DNA from: Mariannaea sp. PMI_226
Lineage: Eukaryota; Ascomycota; Sordariomycetes; Hypocreales; Nectriaceae
Assembly (NCBI GenBank): GCA_024336345.1
Contig: JANFOG010000001.1
Location: forward strand, 1,426,001 to 1,490,000
Length of the DNA stretch: 64,000 bases
Direction of reading: 5' to 3'
Made by a program: the position numbers and the translations under genes. Shown piece after piece: positions 35,528 to 49,015 of this stretch. Each line of letters opens with the position of its first letter. The stretch's first letter is position 1. Below the pieces are notes generated by a model, which searched no databases, was not told where the DNA came from, and saw only the letters and a list, made by a program, of their open reading frames with translations.

Positions 35528-36898
35528 ATGGCAGATCCATTATTAACATCTCTTTGCTCCATATGCCACGTCTGTCCGCCGAAATACAAATGCCCACGGT
35601 GCACGATCCGCACCTGCTCTCTTGCGTGCATCAAGAAACACAAAGCTTGGTCTGAATGTACGGGTGAGCGCGACGCCACGGCCTACGTCCCCCCCGCGAA
35701 GCTGAAGACGCCGGCCGGTATCGATCACGATTATAATTTTCTACATGGAATTGAGCTTGCTGTGGAGCGCAATGAGAAGCTACTCATCGGAGAGCGCAAG
35801 CTGGTGCAAGAAGAGGAGCTCCGGCCGTTGACGGTTCAGGAAGTCAAGTGGAAACCTGGAAGGGATGGGCGCAATCGCAAAGTGCTGGTCACAAGAGTGT
35901 TGAGGGAGCCGAAGTCGAGGACGTTTGAGAGGTTCTTGGCGCAGAGGTTAAAGAAGCTGAATATCAATATCACTTGTGCGCCGATGGGGATGGCGAGGCA
36001 GAAAGAGAATCGCACTACGCTGAATCGACGAACGGGTCGAATCAATTGGCAGGTGGAGTGGATAACTTTTGCGCCGTCGAACGAGGATGAGGAGAAACAG
36101 GACGACAATGACGAGGACGATGAAAGTCAGGAGGGGCCCAGAAAGAAACGGAACCTATCAAAGGTCATGGACGACGTCCCCCTATACGAAGCCTACTACA
36201 CAATGCTGGAAGAACAGGAGAGGGCCAAGACACAACAGCCCAAGAAGGCGATACGAGGATGGAACGGTGGCCACTCACAAGAAGTATCCGACGGGACGTG
36301 GACTGTTGGACTGCACACCTTACAAAGTCCGTACAATGGCACCTGGGGTGCATGCTATGGCGCCGACGCTGGCCTCTGGCCATCCGAAAGAGAGGAGGAA
36401 CAGAAACGAAGCTTCAAGTATTTCTTGGCCAGCTCACATATCCAATCGAATCTCCCGTCAACCGTAACGGAGCTTCAACCTGCCGAATGCTTTCGAGATA
36501 TCCTCACAAACACCAGGGTCCTTGAGTTCCCAACCATTTACGTGTTGAGAGAAAACGAGAAGTTACCATCTGGCTTCGTGCTGGGGCCCAAGGATACGGT
36601 TCCTCCACAAGGGAATAATAACACCAACACCAACACCAATAAGCGAAAAAATCCTCCTGGAAAGAAGGCTCTAGGGAAGTCAGCAAAGAAGAGGAAGAGG
36701 GGCGGCAAAGATGTGGAAGAAGGCGAAGTAAACAGCGATGATGAGGGGCGACACTCAGACGACGAAGCCTATTCGGGTCCCAAAGTCGGCGCGCTGGAAG
36801 CGGGGGATGTACTTGAGGAGCACAGTCTTGGCGAAGATGACGATTTCGAAGAAGACGAGGATGATGAGACCAGCAGTTCAGGGAGTGACAGTGAATAA
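35528..36898 (+). CDS. BCD1: Box C/D snoRNP assembly protein BCD1 (zf-HIT)
   Basis: Intronless, 456 residues from ATG at 35528; an in-frame ATG at 35498 would add 10. BCD1/ZNHIT6 is needed for stable box C/D snoRNAs and acts with the R2TP/Rvb and Hit1-Rsa1 machinery in the nucleus. The N-terminal HIT zinc finger has the full ligand set: Cys10, Cys13, Cys22, Cys25, Cys30, Cys34, His38 and Cys44. The conserved downstream part is present: HDYNFLHGIELAVERNE, FERFLAQRLKKLNINITCAP and INWQVEWITF. The tail (from about 365) has a bipartite basic stretch (KKALGKSAKKRKRGG), then a very acidic end (EDDDFEEDEDDE). Met11 of the longer frame matches the usual short N-terminus before the first zinc cysteine. 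Confidence 0.93.
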   Translation: MADPLLTSLCSICHVCPPKYKCPRCTIRTCSLACIKKHKAWSECTGERDATAYVPPAKLKTPAGIDHDYNFLHGIELAVERNEKLLIGERKLVQEEELRPLTVQEVKWKPGRDGRNRKVLVTRVLREPKSRTFERFLAQRLKKLNINITCAPMGMARQKENRTTLNRRTGRINWQVEWITFAPSNEDEEKQDDNDEDDESQEGPRKKRNLSKVMDDVPLYEAYYTMLEEQERAKTQQPKKAIRGWNGGHSQEVSDGTWTVGLHTLQSPYNGTWGACYGADAGLWPSEREEEQKRSFKYFLASSHIQSNLPSTVTELQPAECFRDILTNTRVLEFPTIYVLRENEKLPSGFVLGPKDTVPPQGNNNTNTNTNKRKNPPGKKALGKSAKKRKRGGKDVEEGEVNSDDEGRHSDDEAYSGPKVGALEAGDVLEEHSLGEDDDFEEDEDDETSSSGSDSE

Positions 36899-37552
36899 GA
36901 TTATTTTCGAAGAGAATGTTGGTCGGGACGCGGTATGAAAGGGAAGAGGAGATACGTGACAGGGACCTGGAGAAGGCAATCTTGAAAAACCATGATACCA
37001 CTACATTGGGCATAATTAAAGCCATAGGTTTAGAAGCGAAAATAGAATGGGAAAAGGAAAATGTGCACAGAAAAGAGGAAAATGAACGAAAGAAAACGCC
37101 ATGCGTTGGACAGATTCGATTCCACTTCTCTGAATTTGGACCTTGTCTCTCTTTCTGCCTATCATCATCATTGCTGAAGATACTGTTCCATAGGAAGTGC
37201 ATGCAGTTGGGGTGCTCATGTTGAAAGTGAGTGGCTGTGCTGCGGGGCTGGCAACTGGGTCAGCCACATTAACGCATGGAGAGGCAAGCCAGTAGCTCCC
37301 TTGTTGACGTTGCTGCTTCTACTCTCCTTAGCTTTGGAGTAACCAACCTCAACTCATACCTCATCACTCGTCCTATTTCTCAACAGATACTCGATCTCGT
37401 TTGACGCTTGAAGCTCCAAGGCGGCAACTCGAGCTTCTGCGATCGCGTCTGAGCCATCACCGCACCATGGTCTGATTGGCGCTCCCATTCAACACAAACC
37501 CCCCCTCCCTCCGTCGCATGGTTCATGATCCCCCGCCGGCACCGCAATCGCC
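36899..37552. other. Intergenic region, BCD1 to SEC6
   Basis: This is 654 bp of BCD1 3' flank and SEC6 promoter. The frames here (36916-37224 +, 36504-37202 -) overlap coding sequence or flank and have no recognisable motifs. Confidence 0.6.
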
Positions 37553-39811
37553 ATGGATGATGCACCCGCGCCTAAGCTCTCGGAGCTTCTAAGGCACCCG
37601 GAAGACCTCGACAAGATCCCTGCGCTGAAGCTGGAATTCTCGCGCAAGAAGGGCGCCGTCGATGGCCAACTGCGAAATGGCCTGCGCGAGCAGCTTGAGA
37701 CCACCCAGTCGGGCATGAACGGCCTGACTGACGGCCAGAAAACGGTTCAAATGATTAAAGATGAGATGATGAAGATTGATAAACTGTGTTCCGAGTCGCA
37801 GAACATGATTAAGGATTTCGCCAGCATCAACCTGGTCTCTCAAGCCCACCGCAACTTTGGCGCCGTCGAGACGATGCGCCGTAACCTCGAGACCTTTAAC
37901 GATCGGTTGTCCGTCGTCGAGAATATGCTGAGGGAGGACGACGAGGATAAGGAGAATATGGCAAACTTGCTGCCATGCCATTACGAGCTCACCCAACTAC
38001 GAAATATCCGAGACGATGCTATGGAACAGATTCAGAGAGCAGACGACCCAAGCCTCGAGTCAACACTTGAAGACTACTTTGCACGACTTGACGACACCAT
38101 CGACTGGTTCGACGAACACGTCGGCCTTATCGCTCTTAATTTGATCAACCTCGTTGTGAATGACAATAACGGCCTGGTGGTGAGATTCGCCGTGGTAATG
38201 GAGGCTGAGGAGAGAAGTGACCAAAGGGTCATTGCGCTGCAGGAGGCCCTCAAGGACCACAAGGAAATTGCCACGCGCTTCCAGAGCATCACCGACGGTG
38301 CCAAGAAGGTCCGCGGCTACAAGGACAAGTTCATCGAGGCCATCAAGCTCAGCACCCAGCAGCAGTTTGACCAGGCCCACGAAGAGTTCCTCGACGACCC
38401 TACGCAGCTTGAGAAGATTATGAAATGGTATTTCAACGATCTTAATGCTGTCAAGATTGGCATGACGCCGCTTACACCTAAAAAATGGCACATTGGCAAG
38501 ACGTATGCCGATGTATATCACCAGCTTATGCACGACTTCCTCATCGACATGGTTGACGGCAAGGACGCTTCGTCCGCCCATACTCTCGAAATCGTCAGCT
38601 TCCCTGAGAAATATTACAGAAAGATGGCCAAAATGGGCTTCCGTCAAGAGGATCTGAAGCCTCACGTCATCGATAACCGTGAGGCAGAGCTTGTGCGCGA
38701 CTTCCGAGAGCTTATCATCAAGTTTCTCGACGAGTGGATCGACCGTATCTTCGCCCAGGAGACGAAGGACTTTGCTGATCGCAATGTTGAAGGCTCCAAT
38801 CTTGATCAGGATGAATATGGCTACTTCCGAACCAAGAATCTCGTCGCCCTCTGGCGAATGCTGCGAGAACAGGTTGATGCGGCGGCCAACTCTCAGCGAG
38901 CCGATGTCGTTGAAGGTGTCATTGATGCCATGTTCGTGCGCCTGAGGACTCGTCAGCAGTCGTGGCAACGCGTGCTCGAGGAAGAGGCTACTCGCTTCGA
39001 GGCCGGTAGGGTGCCAGATCTCGAGGGCTTCCAAGCGTTGCAGGACTGGCTCGTCGCCACTGCGAACGACCAAATCGCCTGCATCGACGACAATGAAGAA
39101 GACGGTCGCTTAGCTTACTTATCTAGCTTCCGTCGCCTCTTCGAACCCAGTGTGACGCCTGCGTACCTCGACCGGGCCGACAATGAGGTCAATGCTATCC
39201 GTGACGGCTATGTCGACTTTAGCACATGGTGCATCAATCGTTTCGCCCAGCTCATCTTTGCCGTCGACTTTGGCCCTGTCATGCCCGACTTCTTCACTCC
39301 CAAGTGGTACACTAGCACAGCCATGAAGCAAATGGTCGTCACGTTTGAAGAGTACGTGAACGACTACCGCCACGTGCTGCACCACTCCCTCGTCGACATC
39401 TTTATTGAGATCTTCGCCGACGAGCTCCTTGTCCGCTACCTGTCCGCCGTTCGCAACAAGGGTGCCAAGTTCCGCCGCACCGACCCCTTCCAGGACAAGC
39501 TCTTCAACGATATCGCCACTGCTTTTGAGCTATTCAGCAGCCTGCCCTCCCAGGAGATTGGAGCCTCCATCAAGGAGACGTGGCGCGTCACCGAGTCATT
39601 CCTGCAGCTGCTCACGTGTGACCGTGATGCTGTCGCGGATGTGTTTGCTGCCTTCAAGCTCAAGCACTGGGATTTGCAGATCAGCTGGGTCGAGGCCGTG
39701 CTACGCTCCCGCGATGACTTTGAACGGAGCATGTTAAACGCTGTCAAGGCGAGGGCCGCCCAGTTGGATGTGGTTCGTGGGCCGGAGACCATTATGGGGA
39801 AGATCAAATAA
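37553..39811 (+). CDS. SEC6: Exocyst complex subunit SEC6
   Basis: Intronless, 752 residues (yeast Sec6 is 805). Sec6 is a rod-like CATCHR-fold subunit of the exocyst that tethers secretory vesicles at the plasma membrane and contacts the SNARE Sec9; in hyphae it acts at the growing tip. The N-terminus matches fungal Sec6: LSELLRHPEDLDKIPALKLEF, then LREQLETTQSGM. An N-terminal helical segment (about 45-140) precedes all-helical repeats. Conserved blocks are seen through the C-terminal domain, such as DFREL, YGYFRTKNLVALWRM, LFEPSVTPAYLDRADNEV and FTPKWYTSTAMKQMVVTFEEY. The start follows a pyrimidine-rich leader and gives the canonical N-terminus. The gene converges with EDE1, with 920 bp between stop codons. 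Confidence 0.95.
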   Translation: MDDAPAPKLSELLRHPEDLDKIPALKLEFSRKKGAVDGQLRNGLREQLETTQSGMNGLTDGQKTVQMIKDEMMKIDKLCSESQNMIKDFASINLVSQAHRNFGAVETMRRNLETFNDRLSVVENMLREDDEDKENMANLLPCHYELTQLRNIRDDAMEQIQRADDPSLESTLEDYFARLDDTIDWFDEHVGLIALNLINLVVNDNNGLVVRFAVVMEAEERSDQRVIALQEALKDHKEIATRFQSITDGAKKVRGYKDKFIEAIKLSTQQQFDQAHEEFLDDPTQLEKIMKWYFNDLNAVKIGMTPLTPKKWHIGKTYADVYHQLMHDFLIDMVDGKDASSAHTLEIVSFPEKYYRKMAKMGFRQEDLKPHVIDNREAELVRDFRELIIKFLDEWIDRIFAQETKDFADRNVEGSNLDQDEYGYFRTKNLVALWRMLREQVDAAANSQRADVVEGVIDAMFVRLRTRQQSWQRVLEEEATRFEAGRVPDLEGFQALQDWLVATANDQIACIDDNEEDGRLAYLSSFRRLFEPSVTPAYLDRADNEVNAIRDGYVDFSTWCINRFAQLIFAVDFGPVMPDFFTPKWYTSTAMKQMVVTFEEYVNDYRHVLHHSLVDIFIEIFADELLVRYLSAVRNKGAKFRRTDPFQDKLFNDIATAFELFSSLPSQEIGASIKETWRVTESFLQLLTCDRDAVADVFAAFKLKHWDLQISWVEAVLRSRDDFERSMLNAVKARAAQLDVVRGPETIMGKIK

Positions 39812-40731
39812 TAGGTTAGACAACCAAGGGTCCTTGTGGCTTTGTGTTCGTTTTATTTTTATTTTTATTTTCATCTCATGGTCCATAGAGAGGAGCAGAT
39901 ATGGAGGGGAGTGAGAGAAGAACTATGAAGAGGTAAAGGATGGAAAGCATATGCAGAAACAGACGGAGCATCGAAAAGGCCTCTTTGTTTCTGAGAAATA
40001 TATGTATGATATGATGAGGCGAAATGATGTTTCCCCTTTTTATTAGCGATGAATATTACAATGGCTCGAAAAGGACCTCCATAACTTAAAACATCATTTT
40101 AATAAAATAAAAAAAAGGGGCAGAGAATGGATAAAAGATCTGGTCCTGCTGCTTTATGCTGCCGTTGTATAAAAGGACAAGTCTCTCTCTATCTTTCGAG
40201 TTTTCCCGCCTGGTGGAGAAGACGGCTTGAGTTGAAGCCTCTATTCTAGCGAAGAGTACGTTCGGACTACTTATTATTTTGCCAAACAATTCGCACAAGC
40301 TATCAATCTTTTTTCTCTCTCGCAAAAAAAAAGAAGGGAGTTTTACAAACAGTTGGATTACATACAAGAAAACAAGGCCTCGGGAAGAGAGGAAAGAGGG
40401 GATTTGAATGAGAATAACACTTCCCCCTTACTGTTTGAAAGAAAGAAAAAAAAAATCTCTGTCAAAGGATACAAGACAATGATGGCGTAAATGGATTTTT
40501 GCGTGAATGGTGAAAAAGAGGGATAACAAAACAGAATGATTCGTTTGGGCCAACGACTATCAAACAAGGGGCTTAATCAAGCCTTTCATCAAAATGCAAC
40601 TGCAGACAAGACAAAGAGAAAAAGAAGAGGTTGGATAAGATATGTAATATGTAAAGCAATAGAATCCCTTCTCTCCCCCAGAAAAAGAACAAGTCAAGGC
40701 TTCCTAGTTATGGTATTGCGACATCGGTGCA
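39812..40731. other. Convergent 3' region between SEC6 and EDE1
   Basis: A/T-rich, with T- and A-runs near 39850-39872, 40326-40333 and 40446-40455 that suit 3' untranslated and cleavage regions from both sides. No gene is supported. Confidence 0.6.
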
Positions 40732-43700
40732 TTAAGATTGGCTAGCCAAGAAGTTTGCAGCCTAGGAAAGTAGATTGTCAGTTTCAGCCATCGTTATGGC
40801 GACCGATATGTGAAGGGGGGGGGATATGTACCTTGTTAACGTCATAGTCGTATTTCTCAAGGGCATCTAACGCTTGGTCTCGTTGATAGCCCATGCTGGT
40901 AAGCCTCTTCAGAATGGGATCGTCATCCTCCTGGGGCTGGGCAGGGACAGTGGTGGCGGGTTTGTCAGCGGCAGGGGTGGCGCTAGTAGCAGGAGTACTG
41001 GCAGGCTCGAGTCCTGAGAAAATGGCATCCCAATCGTGAGCCTCGGGGGCCTTCTGCTGGTTAGCACCAGCGGGAGGCTGGCCAGGGCCGGTGGAGGTAG
41101 TAGAGACGAAGTCAAAGCTGCTCTCGTTACCAAATGCTGTCGACTCGCTCTTGGCCTGGCTTGCAGGAGGGCTGCTATCAAAGACGGGGCTGAAATCGTT
41201 CAACCCAGATCGAGAAATATTGGCAAACTCCTCCTCGTCAGAGGCCTCCTTGGCGTCCTCGAGACCTTCAAAGTCATCGTCATCATCAAAGAGATTCTTG
41301 GATTGCTGGGGAGGGTTAGAGGGGGCGGGCTGCATGGCCGAGGTGCTGGTGCCGGTGAGAGCCGAGCCGAAAATATCATCAATGGCGGTTCTTTGGCTGT
41401 CCATAGCAGGCTCGAGAACAGGCGGAGATGGTTGATCAATACTGGTGTTATGTCAGCAATCATCACAGCGAACACAATTTATATCATTTCACGTACCTTT
41501 CCTTGGATGGGGCGGTAGAGTTGGGCTTGGACTCCTCCTCGCCTAGTTTCACACCACCCTCGTCAGCTCCATCCTTCTCAGCGGATGATTTGGTCGACTT
41601 GGCTGGAGGCGAGGCTGGAGCAAAGTCATCATCGAATCCTCCTTGTTCGCTCGCAGAATCAGAGTCATCATCGCGTTCAAGTTCAGAAATTGGAGGGAAT
41701 TCGACGTTAAAAGCGGCGGGATTAGCCTTGGAAGGCTCTGGTGTTATCTTGTTCTTAGTTGTAGTAAAGGCAGCGAAGGCATTCTCAAAATCAGCCTTGG
41801 CCCTAGCCTCATCGTCAGCACCAAAGGGATCAGCCACAGGGTCAGCAGAGGTGGTGGCAGCTGTTGCAGGAGGAGGGCTCGTGGGCTTGTCGCTGAGGTT
41901 CTCATGGGACCCCTCGGGACTACTCTTTGGCTCGGGCTTCTCTGCATCCTCAGCGGGTGGTGGACTAGCGGGGGAGTTGACAGAAGCAGCAAGGTCACTA
42001 GGGATGGGAGTGGTTGAGCCATGGAGGGGGTCATCAATGCGAGAAGCTGGAGGTGAAACCTGTCGAGAAGAGGAGAGAGACTCGTTTGCCTCGGCGAAGG
42101 GCAAGAAGCTGGAGCTAATCTGCCTGGACTCCGGGGGCGCGGGGGGGTCGACGGCGACAGCCGGCTGGCGGTTCAGGACAGGAGACTGGGATGCAGGAGG
42201 GGTCGAGAATGAGCCCACACTCGCCGAAGAGGCGCCAGTATTCTGAGGCTTAAAGGAAGTAGGAGGAGGAGGTGTGCCTGAGGTGCTGCCTGAGAAGGAA
42301 GGGCCAAAAACGTCGTCGAACGTCTTGTCCGAGAGCGTCTTGGGGGTGAGGGATGTGAAAGTTCCCATGATATCAGTGCTCGCTGTTCGTCGGAAGAAAG
42401 GGTTGTTTCCACTGGAAGTCGATGCGGCTGGGCTTCCAAGGTGAGCCGATGCTGAAGCAGGGGAGCCGGTGTTTGCTTGGCGAGCAAGGTCTTCGTTGCT
42501 CTTGGTCAGATCTTCAACCTCCGTCTTCAACTTGTCGCGCTCGCCCTCAGTCGTAGAGAGTTGCTTCTTGTTGATGGCGACCAGGCCCTTCTGCTGCCGG
42601 GCCTCTGACTTCAACTTCTCAATCTGTGGCTTCAATTGAGCAATTTCGCCATTGACAACACGAATCCGTTCCCTCAGATTCGTGTTCTCCTGTTGATCTG
42701 CCTGGAGAGCAGCCAGGACTTGCTGGTGTTGAGTTTGGGTGTCCTTATAAGTCCCCTCTAGAGTCATACACTCAGCCTGCAGCTTCTGAGTCTCAACACG
42801 GGAAGTTTTCAGCTTCTCCTCCAATGCATGAGTGTCTGCCGCCTCCTTCTCGTAAAGGGTTCGAAGCTGGGCGAGACGCTGCTCGAAATTCTGCTTCTGG
42901 CTTGTAGCTTGGGCAAGGTCGTTCTGAGTTGTGGCTCTCTTAGCCTGGACTTCCTGCGTCTGTTTCGTCAGAGATCCGATTTGGTTGGAAAGGTTGGCCA
43001 GTTCGGTAGCATCTCCAGTCAGGTTCTTGCTAGCCTCGGGGTCATTGTCCATTAGAAGATCCTCAGTTGCAGTCTGAGGCTGGGGGGTCGAGCCGCTTGA
43101 ACCTCCAGTTGGGGTAGCAGTCAGGCCTCGGCCAAAGGAAGAAGAAGGAACAAAGGGTTTGAATGTTGAGCTTGCAGTAGGTACTGGCTTAGCTGGAGAG
43201 GTGGGGGTTAGGATAGCAGAGCCGCCAGCAAAGGGGTCGTTGACATTGGATCCTCCCGTTGACATAGGAGCTTGGACAGGTGCGGGAATAGGGCTTGGTG
43301 AAGAGTCTAGGCCGAACAAGTCATCAAGAGCAGACTTGGGCTGTGGAGGGGGTGGGGGAGCTTCCAGAACTGGGCTTGCAACTGGCGGCTTTCCCTGGCC
43401 CCGAAGACTAGGAGGCATTAGGTTGGCTGGGAGGGTGGCAGGAAGAGGGACACCGCGACCACCTCTCTGTTGTCGGATTAGGTACATGGCAACGGCAAAT
43501 TCATCGCGTGAAAGCTGTCCTCTAGATTGGGTGTCTGACAAGTCCCAGATCTGAGCTAGAGTGTCCTCTGGCAAACTAGACTGGCTGAGAAAACCGTAAG
43601 CTTCTTCTCCTGTGATAAATCCCTTCTTCGTCTTGTCCAAGTCGGTGTAGATCTGGTCGAATCTCGCCTTGTCGGCGGGAGTCACCGCCCAATCGCTCGC

Positions 43701-44712
43701 CGTAGATTGAGGAGACATCGGAGGGCGTCCTAAGGGGCTACCAGTGCGCATGGCGTTAGAACCACTCAACTGCCGAGGAATGGCAGGGACAGGAGGGATT
43801 CCGGGGCCCGTGGAGGATTGACGAGATGTGGTGCCACTACGACGTGCAGCAGCTTCATAAAGTCCAGCGGGTAGCATATTAGGAAGCGTACGGAGAGCCC
43901 CGGTCTTCATAGAGGTGAGCAAGTGCATGGCAATGATGAACTCCGTCAAGACTAGAGCGCCACGTTGCTCGGTATCAGCGAGTTGCCATATACGTCCAAG
44001 AACCTCATTTGGCAAGCTTGATTTCTCGAAAATCTGCTTCGCCTGGTCTCCAGGAAGAAGGGAGCCATTCTGGAGGGGTTGACGCTCGAACAGACCGGCA
44101 TACTGGTTAACTTTCTCGGGAGTCAGAGGAGGGATTCGAATTGGACCGCCAGTGCTCTGGGCCTGGAGAGCAGCAGGAGGAGGTGGTGAGCCAAGGGGGA
44201 CTGGGGAAGAGGCGCCGGGGATTGGGGCGGGACCCAAGCCATCGAAACGTGGAATAGGACCCTGTTGCAGAGCTAGCTCGGGGGTAGGTTCGCGGTTGGC
44301 TTGAGCATGGCCAATAAGTCGAAGGACGATGCCAAAGCCCGCAGGGGTAAGGAAGCCGCGGTTCTCTCTATCAGCAATCTGCCAGATCTATCGGCCACAG
44401 TCAGTTGTTTGGAAATGGGGAGGCGCAAGGAGAAATCGAGGACGGGGTTATAACGGACCTCACCGAGAACACGGGAATCTAGCCTTGTTTTGTCGAAGAA
44501 CTTTACAGCGACCTCGCCAGTGACGACGCCGACACTATCGTTGTCAGCCTGACGGAAGAGCTGGCCGTAGACTCGCTTCTCTTCGGGGGTGAGGTTGAGG
44601 TTAGGCGCAGCTGAGGGTTCGCAGACGTGTTAGCTAGATGAAAGATGGAGGCAACAGGAGGACAAAGAGGGATGATTATTGTACCGGGTTCGGAGACTCC
44701 TTCGGCCGCCAT
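40732..44712 (-). CDS. EDE1: EDE1/Eps15-like endocytic scaffold (three EH domains, coiled coil, UBA)
   Basis: Five exons on the minus strand, 44712-44685, 44610-44459, 44387-41497, 41441-40832 and 40761-40732, give 1236 residues. Ede1 is an early-arriving scaffold of clathrin-mediated endocytosis; its EH domains bind NPF motifs in epsins and adaptors, and its UBA binds ubiquitin. EH1 spans about 12-95 (across three exons), EH2 about 148-225 (PLTPEKVNQYAGLF, GRIWQLADTEQRG) and EH3 about 291-368 (VTPADKARFDQIY, IWDLSDTQSRGQLSRDEF). Pro-rich linkers and a coiled coil (about 518-710, Gln/Leu/Lys-rich) follow, then a Pro/Ser-rich disordered region and the UBA (about 1195-1236, LTSMGYQRDQALDALEKYDYD). 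The last 30-nt exon completes the third UBA helix (AANFLASQS); without it the frame would run into unrelated residues. Confidence 0.95.
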
Positions 44713-45125
44713 TGTCGCGCATGCGAGCTGGACGTAGCTCAGGAGGAGATATTAGGTGGTAGCTAACGACGCTGCGGCGGGAGTTCCGGATGATATGCGG
44801 GGGTTTATGAAAAGCCAGGAGAGCTGGCGGGCGACGTAGGATGAGGGACGCCGGGATAGAGCTTGACAAGCGAGGTGCGGTAGCCAGAGGCAACGATGAT
44901 GCACGATGCGATGAAGTCAGAACTGTTGGATGGAGATCACCAGCCTGGTAGGAAGTATGGGGGGGGGGCTGGTGTCGTAACCTGGAGCGAACCAATGAAT
45001 CAACCAGGAGCTAATGGGAGCTGTGACAGGCTTGCAAAGGTGGAGCTGCCTGCTAATTGAGCTTGGACGTTGCCGCAGGACTGGTGCACCAAAATGGCAT
45101 TATTTGAAGCACATATATGCAAAAG

Positions 45126-45149
45126 GGTCGCTAGGTCGCTAGGTCGCTA
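45126..45149. repeat. Three tandem copies of an 8-bp unit
   Basis: GGTCGCTA is repeated three times head-to-tail without change. It lies in the EDE1/GLR1 divergent intergenic region. A short, recently expanded minisatellite is the simplest reading. Confidence 0.7.
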
Positions 45150-46260
45150 GGGTATAAGGTATTGTCCTTTTACACAAGATAGACGAAGCAATCGAGATGA
45201 TACAAAATGGCCAAGGATGGAGTTTTGCAGAAAGTTCAGTTTCACAGTCAGGAAGGGGGGGACCCTTTATGCTGCTTGGTCTCAGGTTCTCTTGTCTCTC
45301 TCGTCACCTTAGCTAGCCTGTACGGGGTACGAGGCGGAACGCACACGAAGTGCCTTGGCCAAAAGTACTCTGTACACCTCAGACCTCAAAGCAAGAATTC
45401 ATGTACTCGTAGTTTACTGAGTGCAAAGCGCGAATAGGCACCTAATGTGATAATTGCGTAGCCTAGAGGGCCAGGCTGCAAGTATTGAGATGTCAGCAAG
45501 AATCTCGTAACTACCTAGACGTTATGTTCGAAAAAATCCTGGAATGACAGGTGTTGGTCCAACTCAGGCACGCACCAAAAGATATAACACACGCGCATAC
45601 GCACACACACACACACACACGTACACACATTCACTCCAGGCTTCAGCCACATTTGCACAACCCCGTGGTTGGTCTCGCCATATCCGCGAACGGCGAGCTA
45701 TGAAATCTTCTATTTCGACATTGATGGTCTGGCTTCCCTCATATAACCTACCTTTATGATTGATAATCCGAGCTCACTTATCGTTCCTTTCTGTTTATTA
45801 ATTCTTTCCTACGAGCAGACAGTAGGCAGACGTTGTTCTGTTATGTTACGTTGGCCACCTATACCAGGATGCGGTTGAACCATCCAATATTTTCCCCCTT
45901 TGCATTTGCCCACTACCATCACTTAACATAACAAAATGATATGATACTATGTAGCCTCTCACATGGCAATTGGAGAGGAGAAGCATCTCGGACACATACT
46001 TATGTATATGCGGTTCGGATAATGAACGGAGTGTCCGAGCGAGGTGTTTGGAATCAAGCTACCCAGTTGGGGTGTGCATTTAACTATAATATACCGATAC
46101 CTACACAATTCGGTAGGCAAGGTAGATGCAGTTCGTTTGCGTCGCCGAGGTACCTTGCATTTCCTCAGCTCTAGGTCACCCGTTCCAGAAAATGATTCCA
46201 GCCAGCAATCATCCTCTGGTGTCTCTCTCCCCCCCTTCTCTCTCTATCCTCTGAATTAGG

Positions 46261-46302
<42 letters not shown>
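46261..46302. repeat. 42-nt poly(A) homopolymer
   Basis: An uninterrupted run of 42 adenines on the plus strand, far longer than any other homopolymer in the window. I see no coding remnant before it and no target-site duplication around it, so retroposition is not shown. Its true length may be uncertain because sequencing across such runs is error-prone. Confidence 0.8.
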
Positions 46303-46303
<1 letters not shown>

Positions 46304-47388
46304 CACAAAGCACCCGGCGCGTTTATCCCCACGTTTCTAAAGTACGGTATTATGTGTGTTGATATGTAGTGCTTGTTCGCAAGATCACGAAATTGGAGTA
46401 AATGCATCCGAAAACTCTCACACCAATTCGGCGAACAGCGGCGAAGTGGCTTCTGCCGTGGGGTCGATGCATGAGGTGACCAACCATGGTGCATGCGGGG
46501 ATGATGGCTGAATTATCACCGATTCCACATCATCTGCATGATTTCCTCCAACCACGGACTGGCTGGCTCTTTGTAATACATCCCATCCACCCATTTCACA
46601 GGCCACTTCCGTAAATAGAGCTGTCTATTAATCTAAAATTCAAATCCAGAATCCAGAATCCAGAATCTAAATAACCTCTTCCTGCTGCTACCGTATAGTA
46701 CTGTAGTACTGGAGTACTGTAGTATTTATTATTAGTAGTGTAGGAATCTAGTCCTGCTGTACTGCGGCAGTGGCGGAACATCAAAGATCTCCCAGCAACC
46801 TGTGCATCAAGCCAGCCCGATTGGCCCGAGGAAAGAAAAATAATCAAAAACTCCATAACCATCTTAGTCGCCGAGCCGGATTTGAAATCGGATCTCGCCC
46901 ATTCTGTCTGATTACACAATCGTACAGCTTCCTTCCTCCTCCCCCCAGCCTCTCTCTCCATTCCCCTGCCATGTCATGTTATGCCGCCTTTTTTACGTAG
47001 TATGCTTTGATCACATCACATCACCATCTAGTCCACGTATTTTGAATCATTTCCACCTCATCCTTCCTTTGTGTCAGACACTACAGCCACAGCCAGACCT
47101 TTCCGGCTTTGGCTATTCTGCCGACCCATCCCGCCCAACTGCTTCCTAAGCTCCCCATAGTACTTTTATCTAGTTACCAAGCTGCAAATTCCAAAATAAG
47201 CGTCCTAATCTTAAGCTAACTGATCTTACCTACCTTACTTACCTTACTTTGCCGTACACCTCACAAGCTACACTCCCTCCCTCGCCATCTCTCCATCTCT
47301 GACACCGCACGCCGCACCACTATAAAAAGACGTCATCCTCCCTTTCCCCCTCCTTCTTGCCCCTCCCCCCGCCTCTCCCGTGTCTTAG

Positions 47389-49015
<1,627 letters not shown>

